64,000 bases of DNA from CAJBIL01 sp044359525 (GCA_044359525.1 JBIKLY010000005.1:1-64000), one strand, 5' to 3'; numbered from the stretch's first letter, positions 20,838 through 29,745 are shown. Translations and numbers: made by a program. The notes: generated from the sequence alone by a model not told the origin.

Positions 20838-21335
20838 ATGAAAACCTTCCCCATTGCTGTCATCGTTGAGCGCCAGCAGATCGAGAGTCGCTGGGTCGAT
20901 GAAAAATGGGAAGTCGTCGGCGTGGTACCGGCTTTCGATGCGCCGGTCGAAGACAGCGCGCCGCGCCGGATCTTTGCCGATGAGAAGCGCGAGCAGTTTC
21001 TGGTCGGTGGTTTTGCGCTTGAGCTGTTTCGCGATGAGGTCGATAACTATCACCTCAATATCACTTCGCCGATTCCCAAGGTTTTCATCATGTGGCGCAT
21101 GGATGAGGACGAGGATCAAAAATTCGCCCGGCCGATCATTGTCACGGTGAGCTACGGCGAAGCGGCGCGCTTTCTCGATTCGGGCGAACAGGTCGATGGC
21201 GTGGCGATGCCGCAGGAGATTGCCGACTGGGTCGGCGATTTCGTCAATACGCATTACAAGCCGGCGGTGCGCAAGAAGGTCAAGCGTAACGATCCACTGG
21301 TGCAGGCGCGGGAAAAACCGAGGCAGCCTTCATGA
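20838..21335 (+). CDS. DUF3305 family protein of the formate dehydrogenase cluster
   Basis: The 165-residue cytoplasmic protein begins MKTFPIAVIVERQ with GGAG 11 bases before the ATG. It carries the DUF3305 features: an N-terminal beta strand with VIVER, a W-x-VVGVVP segment, and a middle part with YHLNITSPIPKVFIMWRMDE. The function of DUF3305 is not established; it regularly accompanies DUF3306 and FDH genes in beta-proteobacteria. The next gene overlaps its end by 4 bp, so the two are translationally coupled. A role in FDH maturation or expression is inferred only from neighbourhood. Confidence 0.8.
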   Translation: MKTFPIAVIVERQQIESRWVDEKWEVVGVVPAFDAPVEDSAPRRIFADEKREQFLVGGFALELFRDEVDNYHLNITSPIPKVFIMWRMDEDEDQKFARPIIVTVSYGEAARFLDSGEQVDGVAMPQEIADWVGDFVNTHYKPAVRKKVKRNDPLVQAREKPRQPS

Positions 21336-21823
21336 ACAATCCGGCGCGCTTCCTGTCGCGCTGGTCGCGGCTCAAGCGACAGACGGCTGTTGAGCCGCCT
21401 GCGGTGCCGGCAGTTGCCGCCGATGCTGCAGTTGATTCCGGCGTGGTTTTGCCAGTGTCTGACGCTGAAGGCGTCAAGGCGCAAGCTGCTGCCGGTAGCG
21501 ATCTCACTGCACTGTTGCGCGAGGAATTAAGCGATGCAGTGCGCAAACAGACGCTGAAAGCAATTTTTGCCGACCCGCATTTCAACGTGATGGACGGACT
21601 CGATACCTATATCGACGATTACTCGATCAGCGAGTCGATCCCGCCGGAAATGATGGCAACGCTCAATCAGGCGCGCTTTCTGTTCGGAGCAGAGGAGGCT
21701 GACAAGCCGGTTGATGAAAAGGCTCCTGAGGTGCAGCTCGCTACGGATTGCGACAATTTGGACGGTGCTGGCCAAAAAGTACCAGTTGATTCTTCGGCGG
21801 AGCATTGCGACAAAGATAAATAG
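21332..21823 (+). CDS. DUF3306 family protein of the formate dehydrogenase cluster
   Basis: The product (163 aa) starts MNNPARFLSRWSRLKR, typical of DUF3306. A variable Ala/Val-rich linker follows, then a conserved core (TALLREELSDAVRKQTLKAI, FNVMDGLDTYIDDY) and an acidic tail. It overlaps the DUF3305 gene by 4 bp and is followed, 78 bp later, by the poly-ferredoxin gene. No catalytic motif is visible. Context says it serves the formate dehydrogenase, but the molecular role is unknown. Confidence 0.8.
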   Translation: MNNPARFLSRWSRLKRQTAVEPPAVPAVAADAAVDSGVVLPVSDAEGVKAQAAAGSDLTALLREELSDAVRKQTLKAIFADPHFNVMDGLDTYIDDYSISESIPPEMMATLNQARFLFGAEEADKPVDEKAPEVQLATDCDNLDGAGQKVPVDSSAEHCDKDK

Positions 21824-21854
21824 CGCGTTTTGCTCCGTTTTTGGTTGTTTTTTA

Positions 21855-21870
21855 TGGCACGCAGCATGCT
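21855..21870 (+). promoter_or_regulatory. Sigma-54 (-24/-12) promoter before the ferredoxin/fdh operon
   Basis: TGGCACG at 21855-21861 is followed after four bases by ATGCT. Against the consensus TGGCACG-N4-TTGCW only one position differs, and the GG and GC dinucleotides have the exact sigma-54 spacing. It lies 32 bp before the ATG of the ferredoxin gene, leaving a leader of about 20 nt. Confidence 0.65.
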
Positions 21871-21901
21871 GTAGTAACCGGGATTATAAAAAGCAAAGAC
21901 A

Positions 21902-23995
21902 ATGCAAAACGGGGATAAACAAATCAAACTGTGCGATTGCAATCGCAGCAGTTGTTTCGATCAGGCGGCGCTGGGGACAGCGCTGGGTGGCCTCACCGCC
22001 ATTACCTTTCATACCGATCTTTGCCGCAACGAAATTGCTGCCGTCGATGACGCCTGCCGCAGCGGCAATGACTTGCTGATCGGCTGCACGCAGGAAGCCA
22101 CCCTGTTCTCCGAGCTGGCCGAAGATGCCGGCAGGGCGCAAAACATCGGCTTCTTCAATATTCGTGAACTGGCCGGCTGGTCGGCTGAAAACAGCAAGAC
22201 CACGCCGAAGATCGCCGCCCTGATCGCGGCGGCGCAGTTGCCTGCCGCCGACCCGGTGCCGGGCGTGACGATGAAATCCGCTGGCAACCTGTTGATCGTT
22301 GGTGAAGCCGGCGCCGCGCTGGGCTGGGCCGAGCGCCTGAAAGACCAGCTGACCGTGACGGTATTGATGACCGGTCGTGCAGGGGTTGATGTCGAGTTGC
22401 CGGTGGCACGCCAGTACCCGATTTTCTCGGGCCGCGTGACCTCGTTTTCTGGCCATCTCGGCGCTTTCGACATTGCCTGGGCGCAGGAAAACCCGATCGA
22501 TCTTGACCTCTGCGTGCGCTGCAACGCCTGCATTCGCGCCTGCCCCGAGGGTGCCATCGGCTACGACTATCAGATTGACAGCGCGCGCTGCAAATCGCAC
22601 AGCGCCTGCGTTACAGCCTGCGGCGACATTCAGGCGATTGATTTCTCGCGGCCGGCGGGCGATGCCTCGGCGCGCAACGACCGTTTCGATCTGGTGCTTG
22701 ATCTTTCAGCGACGCCGCTCCTGAATCGCGTAGAACTGCCGCAGGGCTATCGCGCACCGGGCCGCGATGCGCTCGATCAGGCGCTGGCCGTGCAGGATTT
22801 GCAGGCACTCACCGGCGAGTTCGACAAGCCGAACTATGTGGCTTTCCGCGAGAAGCTTTGCGCGCATAGCCGGGCGAAAAAACCGGGCTGCAACAACTGT
22901 ATTGACGTCTGCGCGACGCAGGCCATTGTGTCGAACGGCAACACGATCAAGCTTGACCCGTATCTCTGTCAGGGCTGCGGCACCTGTGCGACGGTTTGTC
23001 CATCGGGTGCGCTGAGCTACCAGTACCCGCGTGTCGCCGATCTGGGCGCGCGCGTGAAGACTTTGCTTACCAGTTATCGCAGTGCGGGCGCAGTTGATGC
23101 CGATGCCGTTCTGCTTTTCCATTCCGCCGAAGCCGGCCGTCAGTTGATCGATCAATTGGCGCGACGCGGCAAGGGTTTGCCGGCGCGGGTGATTCCGGTT
23201 GAAACGTGGAGCGCCGACGCGGTTGGCATTGATCTGCTGCTCGGCGCCTATGCGCTGGGAGCGGCCCAGGTCGCGGTGCTTGGAACAGGGTCGCATGATC
23301 TGGCGCCGCTCAGGCAGCAGGCCGGCTTTGCGCAAACGATTCTTGGCGCGCTCGGCTATGGCAGCGATCATTTGCGCATCATCGACGCCGACGATTATCG
23401 TTCGCTCGAAACACAGTTGTGGAACTGGGCACCGGCGACAGGCATGGCGAGCGTCGCCGAATTCCGCCTGATGTCCGAGAAGCGTACGACGCTGGAATTT
23501 GTCATCGACCATCTGGCAAAACATGCACCGACGCCGCAGAGCGAAATCGCACTGGCTGCCGGTGCGCCCTTCGGCAGCATCGCCATCAACGACGCCTGCA
23601 CGCTGTGCATGTCTTGTGTCGGTGCCTGTCCGGCCAACGCGTTGAAAGCAGCGCCCGATGCGCCGCGCCTTTCCTTCCTTGAGTCGCAATGCCTGCAGTG
23701 CGGCCTGTGCGAAAAGAGCTGTCCGGAGCAGGCGATTGCACTGACGCCGCGCCTGCTGCTTGGCGCCGGACGTCGCGAGCGCGTGTTGCGCGAGGCTGAA
23801 ATTTTCTGCTGCACCGCCTGCGGCAAGGCGATGGGTGCCAAGCCGATGATTGATGCGATGCTCGCCAAGCTTTCCGGTCACTCGATGTTTGCCGGTGAGC
23901 GCGCCATGGCGCGGCTTGCAATGTGTGCCGATTGCCGTGTCATCGATCTGATGAAGAGTGAAGAGAGTACGCAGGCATGGGAAATGAAGGAATGA
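21902..23995 (+). CDS. Poly-[4Fe-4S] ferredoxin-like protein of the FDH cluster
   Basis: The 697-residue cytoplasmic iron-sulfur protein carries several cluster motifs: CVRCNACIRACPEG near residue 204, CKSHSACVTAC near 230, CNNCIDVC near 330, CQGCGTCATVCPSG near 356, CTLCMSCVGACPAN near 566 and CLQCGLCEKSCPEQ near 597. Further Cys pairs lie at the N-terminus (CDCNRSSC) and C-terminus (CCTAC, CADC). The segment between the motifs (about 390-540) is a cysteine-poor alpha/beta region. This architecture is common just upstream of Tat-exported formate dehydrogenases in beta-proteobacteria, where an electron-transfer or maturation role is assumed. The sigma-54 type promoter directly upstream suggests it starts the transcription unit. 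Its 3' end overlaps the chaperone gene by 19 bp. Confidence 0.85.
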   Translation: MQNGDKQIKLCDCNRSSCFDQAALGTALGGLTAITFHTDLCRNEIAAVDDACRSGNDLLIGCTQEATLFSELAEDAGRAQNIGFFNIRELAGWSAENSKTTPKIAALIAAAQLPAADPVPGVTMKSAGNLLIVGEAGAALGWAERLKDQLTVTVLMTGRAGVDVELPVARQYPIFSGRVTSFSGHLGAFDIAWAQENPIDLDLCVRCNACIRACPEGAIGYDYQIDSARCKSHSACVTACGDIQAIDFSRPAGDASARNDRFDLVLDLSATPLLNRVELPQGYRAPGRDALDQALAVQDLQALTGEFDKPNYVAFREKLCAHSRAKKPGCNNCIDVCATQAIVSNGNTIKLDPYLCQGCGTCATVCPSGALSYQYPRVADLGARVKTLLTSYRSAGAVDADAVLLFHSAEAGRQLIDQLARRGKGLPARVIPVETWSADAVGIDLLLGAYALGAAQVAVLGTGSHDLAPLRQQAGFAQTILGALGYGSDHLRIIDADDYRSLETQLWNWAPATGMASVAEFRLMSEKRTTLEFVIDHLAKHAPTPQSEIALAAGAPFGSIAINDACTLCMSCVGACPANALKAAPDAPRLSFLESQCLQCGLCEKSCPEQAIALTPRLLLGAGRRERVLREAEIFCCTACGKAMGAKPMIDAMLAKLSGHSMFAGERAMARLAMCADCRVIDLMKSEESTQAWEMKE

Positions 23996-24621
23996 CCGCG
24001 ACCACCACCGAAATGGATTTTGCCGATGCGCCCGAGTGGGCCGAGGAAGATCATGCGCGCGCCGATCACTACGCGCTGATTGCCCAGCTTTTCTACGCGC
24101 CGCCGGATGCTGCGCTGCTCGACGAACTGGCCGCGACCGGCGCCGCTTTGGGGCAGGGCGAAGGAGCACTGGCCGAGGCCTGGACGGCACTCGCCGAACA
24201 GGCGGCAAAGTTCGACGCGCAAGCAGTCGATGCTGAATACGAGAAGATTTTCCTTGGCGTCAGCAAGCCCGAAGTCATGCTCTACGGGTCTTTTTATCAG
24301 ACTGGTTTTCTCAACGAAGAGCCGCTCGCCGATTTGCGCGAGGATCTGATCAAGCTCGGCCTCGGTCGGCGCGATGGCGTCGGCGAGACGGAAGATCATG
24401 TGGCTGCGCTGGCCGAGGTGATGCGACACCTGATCGTTACCGGGCCGGATGAAGCCGGTTTGAACCGGCAGTTCGAGTTTTTTACGCGGCACCTGCAACC
24501 GTGGTACGGCGCCTTCTGCGATGCGTTGGCGCTGGCACCGCAAGCGGTTTTTTATCGACGGGTCGGTGCATTGACCCGGGCGTATCTGGATATCGAGAGT
24601 GAAGCATTCTCGTTTGATTGA
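23977..24621 (+). CDS. TorD/DmsD-family chaperone for the FDH catalytic subunit
   Basis: The 214-residue, largely helical protein has the TorD signature in VMLYGSFYQTGFLNEEPL (about residues 103-120), a second conserved helix with EDHVAALAEVMRHLI, and FFTRHLQPWYGAFCDAL. These chaperones bind the Tat signal peptide of molybdoenzymes and hold export until the cofactor is inserted. The gene lies between the ferredoxin gene and the Tat-signal FDH genes, as expected. The ATG at 23977 overlaps the ferredoxin gene by 19 bp; an internal ATG at 23992 (ATGA overlap) is an alternative start. Confidence 0.88.
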   Translation: MGNEGMTATTTEMDFADAPEWAEEDHARADHYALIAQLFYAPPDAALLDELAATGAALGQGEGALAEAWTALAEQAAKFDAQAVDAEYEKIFLGVSKPEVMLYGSFYQTGFLNEEPLADLREDLIKLGLGRRDGVGETEDHVAALAEVMRHLIVTGPDEAGLNRQFEFFTRHLQPWYGAFCDALALAPQAVFYRRVGALTRAYLDIESEAFSFD

Positions 24622-24646
24622 CTGATTTGTCGGAGGAGGGGAAGAA

Positions 24647-24865
24647 ATGGAAACCAAGTTGAAAACAGAAAAAGCTAACCTGAAGCGCCGCAGTTTCTTG
24701 CTGACGCTGGGGGCCGGTAGTGCCGGTGCCGCAGCGGTCGTCGTTGGTGCCGGTAGTGGCGCACCGCAGGCCTTGCAGCAGGCGGTGAAGGCCGAAATAA
24801 CCAAAGGGCCGGGCTACGCCGAGAGCGAGCACGTTCGCAACTATTACCGCACGACGCGGGTTTAG
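24647..24865 (+). CDS. Small twin-arginine signal protein of the FDH operon
   Basis: The 72-residue protein is almost entirely a Tat signal: a charged N-terminus, the twin-arginine box KRRSFLLTLG at about residues 13-22 and a Gly/Ala/Val hydrophobic stretch. A short polar tail (KGPGYAESEHVRNYYRTTRV) follows that would lie in the periplasm or stay attached. GGAGG precedes the ATG by about 10 bases. Such peptides recur directly in front of fdhA-type genes and may form a small subunit of the exported complex; that function is inference. It is followed after 17 bp by fdhA. Confidence 0.85.
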   Translation: METKLKTEKANLKRRSFLLTLGAGSAGAAAVVVGAGSGAPQALQQAVKAEITKGPGYAESEHVRNYYRTTRV

Positions 24866-24882
24866 GCCGGAGGAAAAAGTCG

Positions 24883-27789
24883 ATGCTAACCAGAAAAACT
24901 TCTGCAGGTAGCGGCAACAAGCGCCTGCGTACTACCGCTGCACAGTCCGCTGATCGCACTGCAGGCAAAACGATGGACCGCCGCGCTTTTCTCAAGCGCT
25001 CGGGTCTCGTTGCCGGTGCCGGTGCGATGGCCACGCAACTGCCGTACAACCTGATCGGCAGCGCCGATGCCGCCGATGTGGCCGCGACCGCTGGCGGTAC
25101 CGAGATCAAGCGCACGATCTGCACGCACTGTTCGGTTGGCTGCGCGATGGATGCGGTGGTCAAGAACGGCGTCTGGATTCGGCAGGAACCGGTGTTCGAT
25201 TCGCCGCTCAGTCTCGGCGGGCACTGCGCCAAGGGCGCTGCGGTCCGCGAGCACGGCCATGGCGAGCATCGCCTCAAGTACCCGATGAAACTGGTCAATG
25301 GCAAGTACCAGAAAATGACCTGGGACGCCGCGCTGACCGAAGTTTCCGACCGCCTGCTCAAGCTGCGCAAGGAAGCCGGCGCCGATTCCGTTTATTGGGT
25401 TGGTTCGTCCAAGCACAGTAACGAGCAGGCTTATCTGATGCGCAAGTTCGTGTCCTTCTTCGGCACCAACAACATGGATCACCAGGCGCGCATCTGCCAC
25501 TCGACGACCGTAGCCGGGGTGGCCAACACCTGGGGTTACGGGGCGATGACCAACTCCTACAACGACATGCAGAATTCGAAGGCGATGATGTTCATCGGCT
25601 CGAACGCCGCCGAGGCGCATCCGGTATCGATGCTGCACACGCTGCATGCCAAGGAGAACGGCGCCAAGATGATCGTCGTCGATCCGCGCTTCACGCGCAC
25701 GGCGGCCAAGGCCGACATGTATTCGCGCATCCGTTCGGGTACCGACATCCCCTTCATCTGGGGCCTGCTCTACCACGTGTTCAAAAACGGCTGGGAAGAT
25801 ACGGCTTACTTGAAGGCGCGCGTGCACGGCATCGACAAGGTCAAGGAAGAGGTGATGAAGTGGACGCCGGACAAGGTCCAGGACGTCACCGGCATCCCCG
25901 AAGCCGAAGTTTTCAAGATTGCCGAAACGCTGGCCAAGAACAAGCCATCGACCGTCGTCTGGTGTATGGGCCAGACCCAGCACACCGTCGGCAACGCCAA
26001 CGTGCGCGCCATGTGCATCCTGCAGCTGGTACTCGGCAACGTTGGTGTATCGGGTGGCGGCACCAACATCTTCCGCGGCCACGACAACGTGCAGGGCGCC
26101 ACCGACCTTGGTCCTAACCCCGATTCGCTGCCCGGCTACTATGGCCTGGCTGCTGGCTCGTGGAAGCACTGGTGTGCGGTGTGGGGTGTTGATTACGAGT
26201 GGGTCAAGGGCCGTTACGCCTCGCAGGGCATGATGGAAAAGCCCGGAATCACCGTCTCGCGCTGGATTGACGGTGTGCTGGAGAAAAACGAGGCGATTGA
26301 TCAGGACTCGAACATCAAGGCCGTGGTTTATTGGGGCCATGCGCCGAACAGCCAGACACGCGGCATCGAGATGCTCGACGCGATGAAGGCGCTCGATACG
26401 CTGGTCGTCATTGATCCGTATCCGTCGGCTTCGGCGGCGATGGCGGCGATGGTGCGCAAGGACGGCGTCTATCTGCTGCCGGCCTGTACGCAGTTCGAAA
26501 CGGTTGGTTCGGCGACTGCCTCCAACCGCTCGATCCAGTGGCGCGAGAAAGTCATCGAGCCATTGTTCGAGTCGCGCCCGGATCACACGCTGATGTATGC
26601 CTTTGCCAAGAAGTTCGGCTTTGAAAAAGAGCTGTGCAAGAACATCAAGGTCGAGAAGGACAAGCAGGGCTGGGATGAGCCGAATATCGAAGACATCCTG
26701 CGCGAAATCAACAAGGGAGCGTGGACCATTGGCTACACCGGCCAGTCGCCCGAGCGTCTGAAGCTGCACATGAAAAACATGCACACCTTCGACGTGAAGA
26801 CGTTACGCGCCAAGGGTGGCCCGTGCGATGGCGATTATTTCGGTCTGCCGTGGCCGTGTTACGGCACGCCGGAAATGAAGCACCCCGGCTCGCCGAACCT
26901 TTACGATACGTCGAAGCACGTGATGGACGGCGGCGGCAACTTCCGCGCCAACTTCGGCGTCGAGAAGGATGGCGTGTCGTTGCTCGCCGAGGATGGTTCG
27001 GCCTCCAAGGGCGCCGAGCTGCAGATGGGCTATCCCGAGTTCGACCACGTGTTGCTCAAGAAGCTCGGCTGGTGGGACGATCTCACCGACGACGAGAAAA
27101 AACTCGCCGAGGGCAAGAACTGGAAGACCGACCGTTCCGGCGGCATCCAGCGCGTGGTGATGAAGGTGCATGGCTGCCATCCGTTCGGCAACGCCAAGGC
27201 ACGCGCTGTCGTATGGAACTTCCCCGACCCGGTACCGCTGCACCGCGAGCCGATGTATTCGCCGCGCCCGGATCTGGTCGAGAAGTATCCGCAGCCTGAT
27301 GACAAGAAGGTTTTCTGGCGCCTGCCGACGCTTTACAAATCCCTGCAGACCAAGGTCAAGGACATCTCCAAGGATTACCCCCTGGTCATGACCTCGGGGC
27401 GTCTGACTGAGTACGAGGGCGGTGGCGAAGAAACGCGCTCCAACCCATGGCTGGCTGAACTGCAGCAGGAGATGTTTGCCGAGGTCAATCCCAAGGATGC
27501 CAACGACAAGGGAATTCGCAACGGGGATTTCATCTGGGTTGAAACGCCGTCCGGCGGCAAGCTCAAGGTGCGGGCGCAGGTCACGCAACGCGTCGGGCCG
27601 GGTACGGTATTCCTGCCTTTCCACTTCTCCGGATGGTGGCAGGGCAAGGACATGCTGGAGTTCTACCCCGAAGGCGCAGCGCCGATTGTGCGTGGCGAAT
27701 CGGTGAACCAGGCAACGACCTATGGTTACGATTCGGTGACCATGATGCAGGAAACCAAGACCACCCTTTGCCGCGTGTCGCGCGTCTGA
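24883..27789 (+). CDS. fdhA: Formate dehydrogenase, molybdopterin catalytic subunit (periplasmic)
   Basis: The 968-residue protein oxidises formate to CO2. Tat box DRRAFLKRSG lies at residues 32-41 after an unusually long n-region (a second ATG at residue 31 could be the true start, but GGAGG sits before the first). The [4Fe-4S] ligands are C80, C83, C87 and C115. The active-site pair is C205-H206 in ARICHSTTV (codon TGC at 25495), so this is the cysteine and not the selenocysteine form. Molybdopterin-binding and C-terminal dinucleotide-binding (MopB) segments follow to the end. It lies within a tight run of genes from the Tat peptide to the cytochrome b subunit, so one FdhABC complex is expected, with formate oxidation on the periplasmic side. 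Confidence 0.95.
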   Translation: MLTRKTSAGSGNKRLRTTAAQSADRTAGKTMDRRAFLKRSGLVAGAGAMATQLPYNLIGSADAADVAATAGGTEIKRTICTHCSVGCAMDAVVKNGVWIRQEPVFDSPLSLGGHCAKGAAVREHGHGEHRLKYPMKLVNGKYQKMTWDAALTEVSDRLLKLRKEAGADSVYWVGSSKHSNEQAYLMRKFVSFFGTNNMDHQARICHSTTVAGVANTWGYGAMTNSYNDMQNSKAMMFIGSNAAEAHPVSMLHTLHAKENGAKMIVVDPRFTRTAAKADMYSRIRSGTDIPFIWGLLYHVFKNGWEDTAYLKARVHGIDKVKEEVMKWTPDKVQDVTGIPEAEVFKIAETLAKNKPSTVVWCMGQTQHTVGNANVRAMCILQLVLGNVGVSGGGTNIFRGHDNVQGATDLGPNPDSLPGYYGLAAGSWKHWCAVWGVDYEWVKGRYASQGMMEKPGITVSRWIDGVLEKNEAIDQDSNIKAVVYWGHAPNSQTRGIEMLDAMKALDTLVVIDPYPSASAAMAAMVRKDGVYLLPACTQFETVGSATASNRSIQWREKVIEPLFESRPDHTLMYAFAKKFGFEKELCKNIKVEKDKQGWDEPNIEDILREINKGAWTIGYTGQSPERLKLHMKNMHTFDVKTLRAKGGPCDGDYFGLPWPCYGTPEMKHPGSPNLYDTSKHVMDGGGNFRANFGVEKDGVSLLAEDGSASKGAELQMGYPEFDHVLLKKLGWWDDLTDDEKKLAEGKNWKTDRSGGIQRVVMKVHGCHPFGNAKARAVVWNFPDPVPLHREPMYSPRPDLVEKYPQPDDKKVFWRLPTLYKSLQTKVKDISKDYPLVMTSGRLTEYEGGGEETRSNPWLAELQQEMFAEVNPKDANDKGIRNGDFIWVETPSGGKLKVRAQVTQRVGPGTVFLPFHFSGWWQGKDMLEFYPEGAAPIVRGESVNQATTYGYDSVTMMQETKTTLCRVSRV

Positions 27790-27814
27790 TTCCGACGTTA
27801 CCAGGAGAAAATAA

Positions 27815-28474
27815 ATGGCAAGAATGAAATTTCTGTGTGACGCGGAACGCTGCATTGAATGCAACGGCTGTGTCACGGCTTGTAAAAACGAACACGAGGT
27901 ACCGTGGGGTGTGAACCGCCGGCGCGTCGTGACGATCAACGATGGTGTGCCGGGCGAGCGCTCGATGTCGGTGGCCTGCATGCACTGTGCCGACGCGCCG
28001 TGCATGGCGGTGTGCCCGACCGACTGCTTCTACAAGACGGAAGAGGGCGTTGTCCTGCACGACAAGGATCTGTGCATCGGCTGCGGTTACTGCTTCTTCG
28101 CCTGTCCCTTCGGCGCGCCGCAGTTCCCGAACGGCCCGGCAGCCTTTGGTGCGCGCGGCAAGATGGACAAGTGCACCTTCTGTGCCGGTGGCCCGGAAGC
28201 CGATGGCTCCGACGAGGAGTTCAAGAAGTACGGACGCAATCGTCTGTCTGAAGGCAAGTTGCCGGTGTGCGCTGAAGTGTGTGCGACCAAGGCGCTGCTG
28301 GCGGGTGATTCGGCGGTTGTTTCCGACATCTATCGCGACCGCGTGTTGCGCCGTGGCAAAGGCTCCGAAGCTTGGGGCTGGAACACCGCCTACGGCAAGC
28401 CGGGTGAGCAGAAGCAGGAGCAGAAACAGGAACGCACCCAAGAGCGTACACAAGCACAGGAGGGAAAGAAATGA
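27815..28474 (+). CDS. fdhB: Formate dehydrogenase, iron-sulfur subunit
   Basis: The 219-residue protein has the four cysteine groups of FdnH/Fdh3B-type subunits: CIECNGCVTACKNE near residue 13, CMHCADAPCMAVCP near 56, CIGCGYCFFACPFG near 87, and CTFC with CAEVCATKAL near 120-155. It would carry electrons from the catalytic subunit to the cytochrome b. Unlike E. coli FdnH it has no C-terminal membrane helix; instead the tail is Gln/Glu/Arg-rich (GEQKQEQKQERTQERTQAQE). There is no signal peptide, so export would be by hitch-hiking on FdhA. The stop overlaps the next ATG by 4 bp. Confidence 0.93.
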   Translation: MARMKFLCDAERCIECNGCVTACKNEHEVPWGVNRRRVVTINDGVPGERSMSVACMHCADAPCMAVCPTDCFYKTEEGVVLHDKDLCIGCGYCFFACPFGAPQFPNGPAAFGARGKMDKCTFCAGGPEADGSDEEFKKYGRNRLSEGKLPVCAEVCATKALLAGDSAVVSDIYRDRVLRRGKGSEAWGWNTAYGKPGEQKQEQKQERTQERTQAQEGKK

Positions 28475-28692
28475 ACCGCAAACTTCTGACACTTCTCTCG
28501 GTGGCCGGCATCTTCGGCCTGAGCGCCTGCGGCGAGCGTCCGCAGATCGTCGAGTACAAGCAGGGTAAATACCAGGGCAAGGCCGATACCCGGCCGTGGG
28601 AAGCCGCCGCTTTCAAGGGCGACAAGCTGGCCTGGGAAAACGCACTGCGCAATCGCAACCAGTTGCAGAACGAATACAAGCGCGTTGATTGA
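28471..28692 (+). CDS. Small lipoprotein of the FDH operon
   Basis: The 73-residue protein begins MNRKLLTLLSVAGIFGLSAC with a lipobox (LSAC) at residues 17-20, leaving a mature peptide of about 54 residues (PQIVEYKQGKYQGKADTRPW and a basic, Asn/Gln-rich tail). It sits between the FeS and cytochrome subunits, overlapping the former by 4 bp. Small lipoproteins of this kind recur in related FDH clusters and may be an accessory membrane anchor; this is inference. Confidence 0.85.
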   Translation: MNRKLLTLLSVAGIFGLSACGERPQIVEYKQGKYQGKADTRPWEAAAFKGDKLAWENALRNRNQLQNEYKRVD

Positions 28693-28702
28693 GGGGGACG
28701 CC

Positions 28703-29725
28703 ATGACGACTTCCCGTAGTTACTCAAACACCACCTGGCCGTGGCTGTTTTTTGTGCTGGCTGTCTGGCTGCTGCTGTTTGCCGGGCGACCGGCGCAGGC
28801 GGCCGATGCACCAGCCGGCAGTACGGCGCAGGATCAGGTTGTTCAACAGCAGAAGCAGCCGCTGAACAACGCACCGGTCTGGCGTGAAGTACGCTCCGGC
28901 GAAGCGCACATCACCAATGTGCGCGGGCCGGAAGCCGGGGTGCTGATCCAGACCGAAGGCATGACCTGGCGCGCCCTGCGCAACGGGCCGGTGACGCTGT
29001 ATGGTGGCATTCTGTTGCTGGTGATGCTGGCCTCGATCTTTGCCTTCTACAAGGTCAAGGGGCCGCTCACGCTGCATGCTGCACCGACCGGAAAGCAGGT
29101 TGAACGCTTCAGCAAGTTCGAGCGCATCGTGCACTGGGGGACAGCGATCAGCTTCCTGGTGCTGGCGATCAGCGGCCTGGCCATCCTGTTTGGCAAGCAT
29201 GTGATCGTGCCGGTGCTCGGTCATACCGCGTTTGGCTATCTGCTGATCCTCGGCAAGACGCTGCACAACTACCTCGGTCCGGTCTTCCTCGGCTTTACCG
29301 TGGTGATGATCGTCATCTGGGCGCGTGACAACGTCTGGCAGGCCTGCGATGCACAGTGGATCAGCAAGGCCGGCGGTCTGGCCAGCGGCGAACATGTGCC
29401 GTCCGGGCGCTTCAATTTCGGCGAGAAAACCTGGTTCTGGTTTGGCGTGACGATTCTCGGGCTGGTCGTTTCAGCCTCGGGTCTGGTGCTCGACTTCCCG
29501 AACTTTGGCCAGCTCCGTGAAACGATGATGACCTTCAACCTGATTCACGTCATCGCTGCCATATTGCTGATGCTGCTTTCCTTCGGTCACATCTACATGG
29601 GCACCATCGGTGTCGATGGTGCGCTGGATTCGATGAAAACCGGCCAGGTCGACGAGACCTGGGCCAGAGAGCATCATGAACATTGGTACAACGACATCAA
29701 AACCGGCAAGTCGGGTCATCCGTAA
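28703..29725 (+). CDS. fdhC: Formate dehydrogenase, cytochrome b556 (gamma) subunit
   Basis: The 340-residue membrane protein has a signal peptide (WPWLFFVLAVWLLLF...AQA), a periplasmic segment of about 60 residues, then five hydrophobic segments. Histidines suited to haem b binding lie in RIVHWGTAISFL, LGKTLHNYLG and NLIHVIAAILLM / FGHIYMG. It would receive electrons from FdhB and reduce quinone in the inner membrane. I choose the ATG at 28703 with GAGGGGGA in front over an upstream TTG at 28685. The C-terminus (EHHEHWYNDIKTG) is typical of the family. Confidence 0.93.
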   Translation: MTTSRSYSNTTWPWLFFVLAVWLLLFAGRPAQAADAPAGSTAQDQVVQQQKQPLNNAPVWREVRSGEAHITNVRGPEAGVLIQTEGMTWRALRNGPVTLYGGILLLVMLASIFAFYKVKGPLTLHAAPTGKQVERFSKFERIVHWGTAISFLVLAISGLAILFGKHVIVPVLGHTAFGYLLILGKTLHNYLGPVFLGFTVVMIVIWARDNVWQACDAQWISKAGGLASGEHVPSGRFNFGEKTWFWFGVTILGLVVSASGLVLDFPNFGQLRETMMTFNLIHVIAAILLMLLSFGHIYMGTIGVDGALDSMKTGQVDETWAREHHEHWYNDIKTGKSGHP

Positions 29726-29745
29726 GCCGCAAGGGAGAAATTGCC

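Noticed and set aside
25495..25497. Possible selenocysteine codon in the FDH active site
   Set aside because: The codon is TGC (cysteine), not TGA, and the neighbouring His is kept, so no Sec insertion is needed.
24886..26784. Minus-strand open frame (632 codons) opposite fdhA
   Set aside because: fdhA matches its family over the full length; the reverse frame has no recognisable motif.
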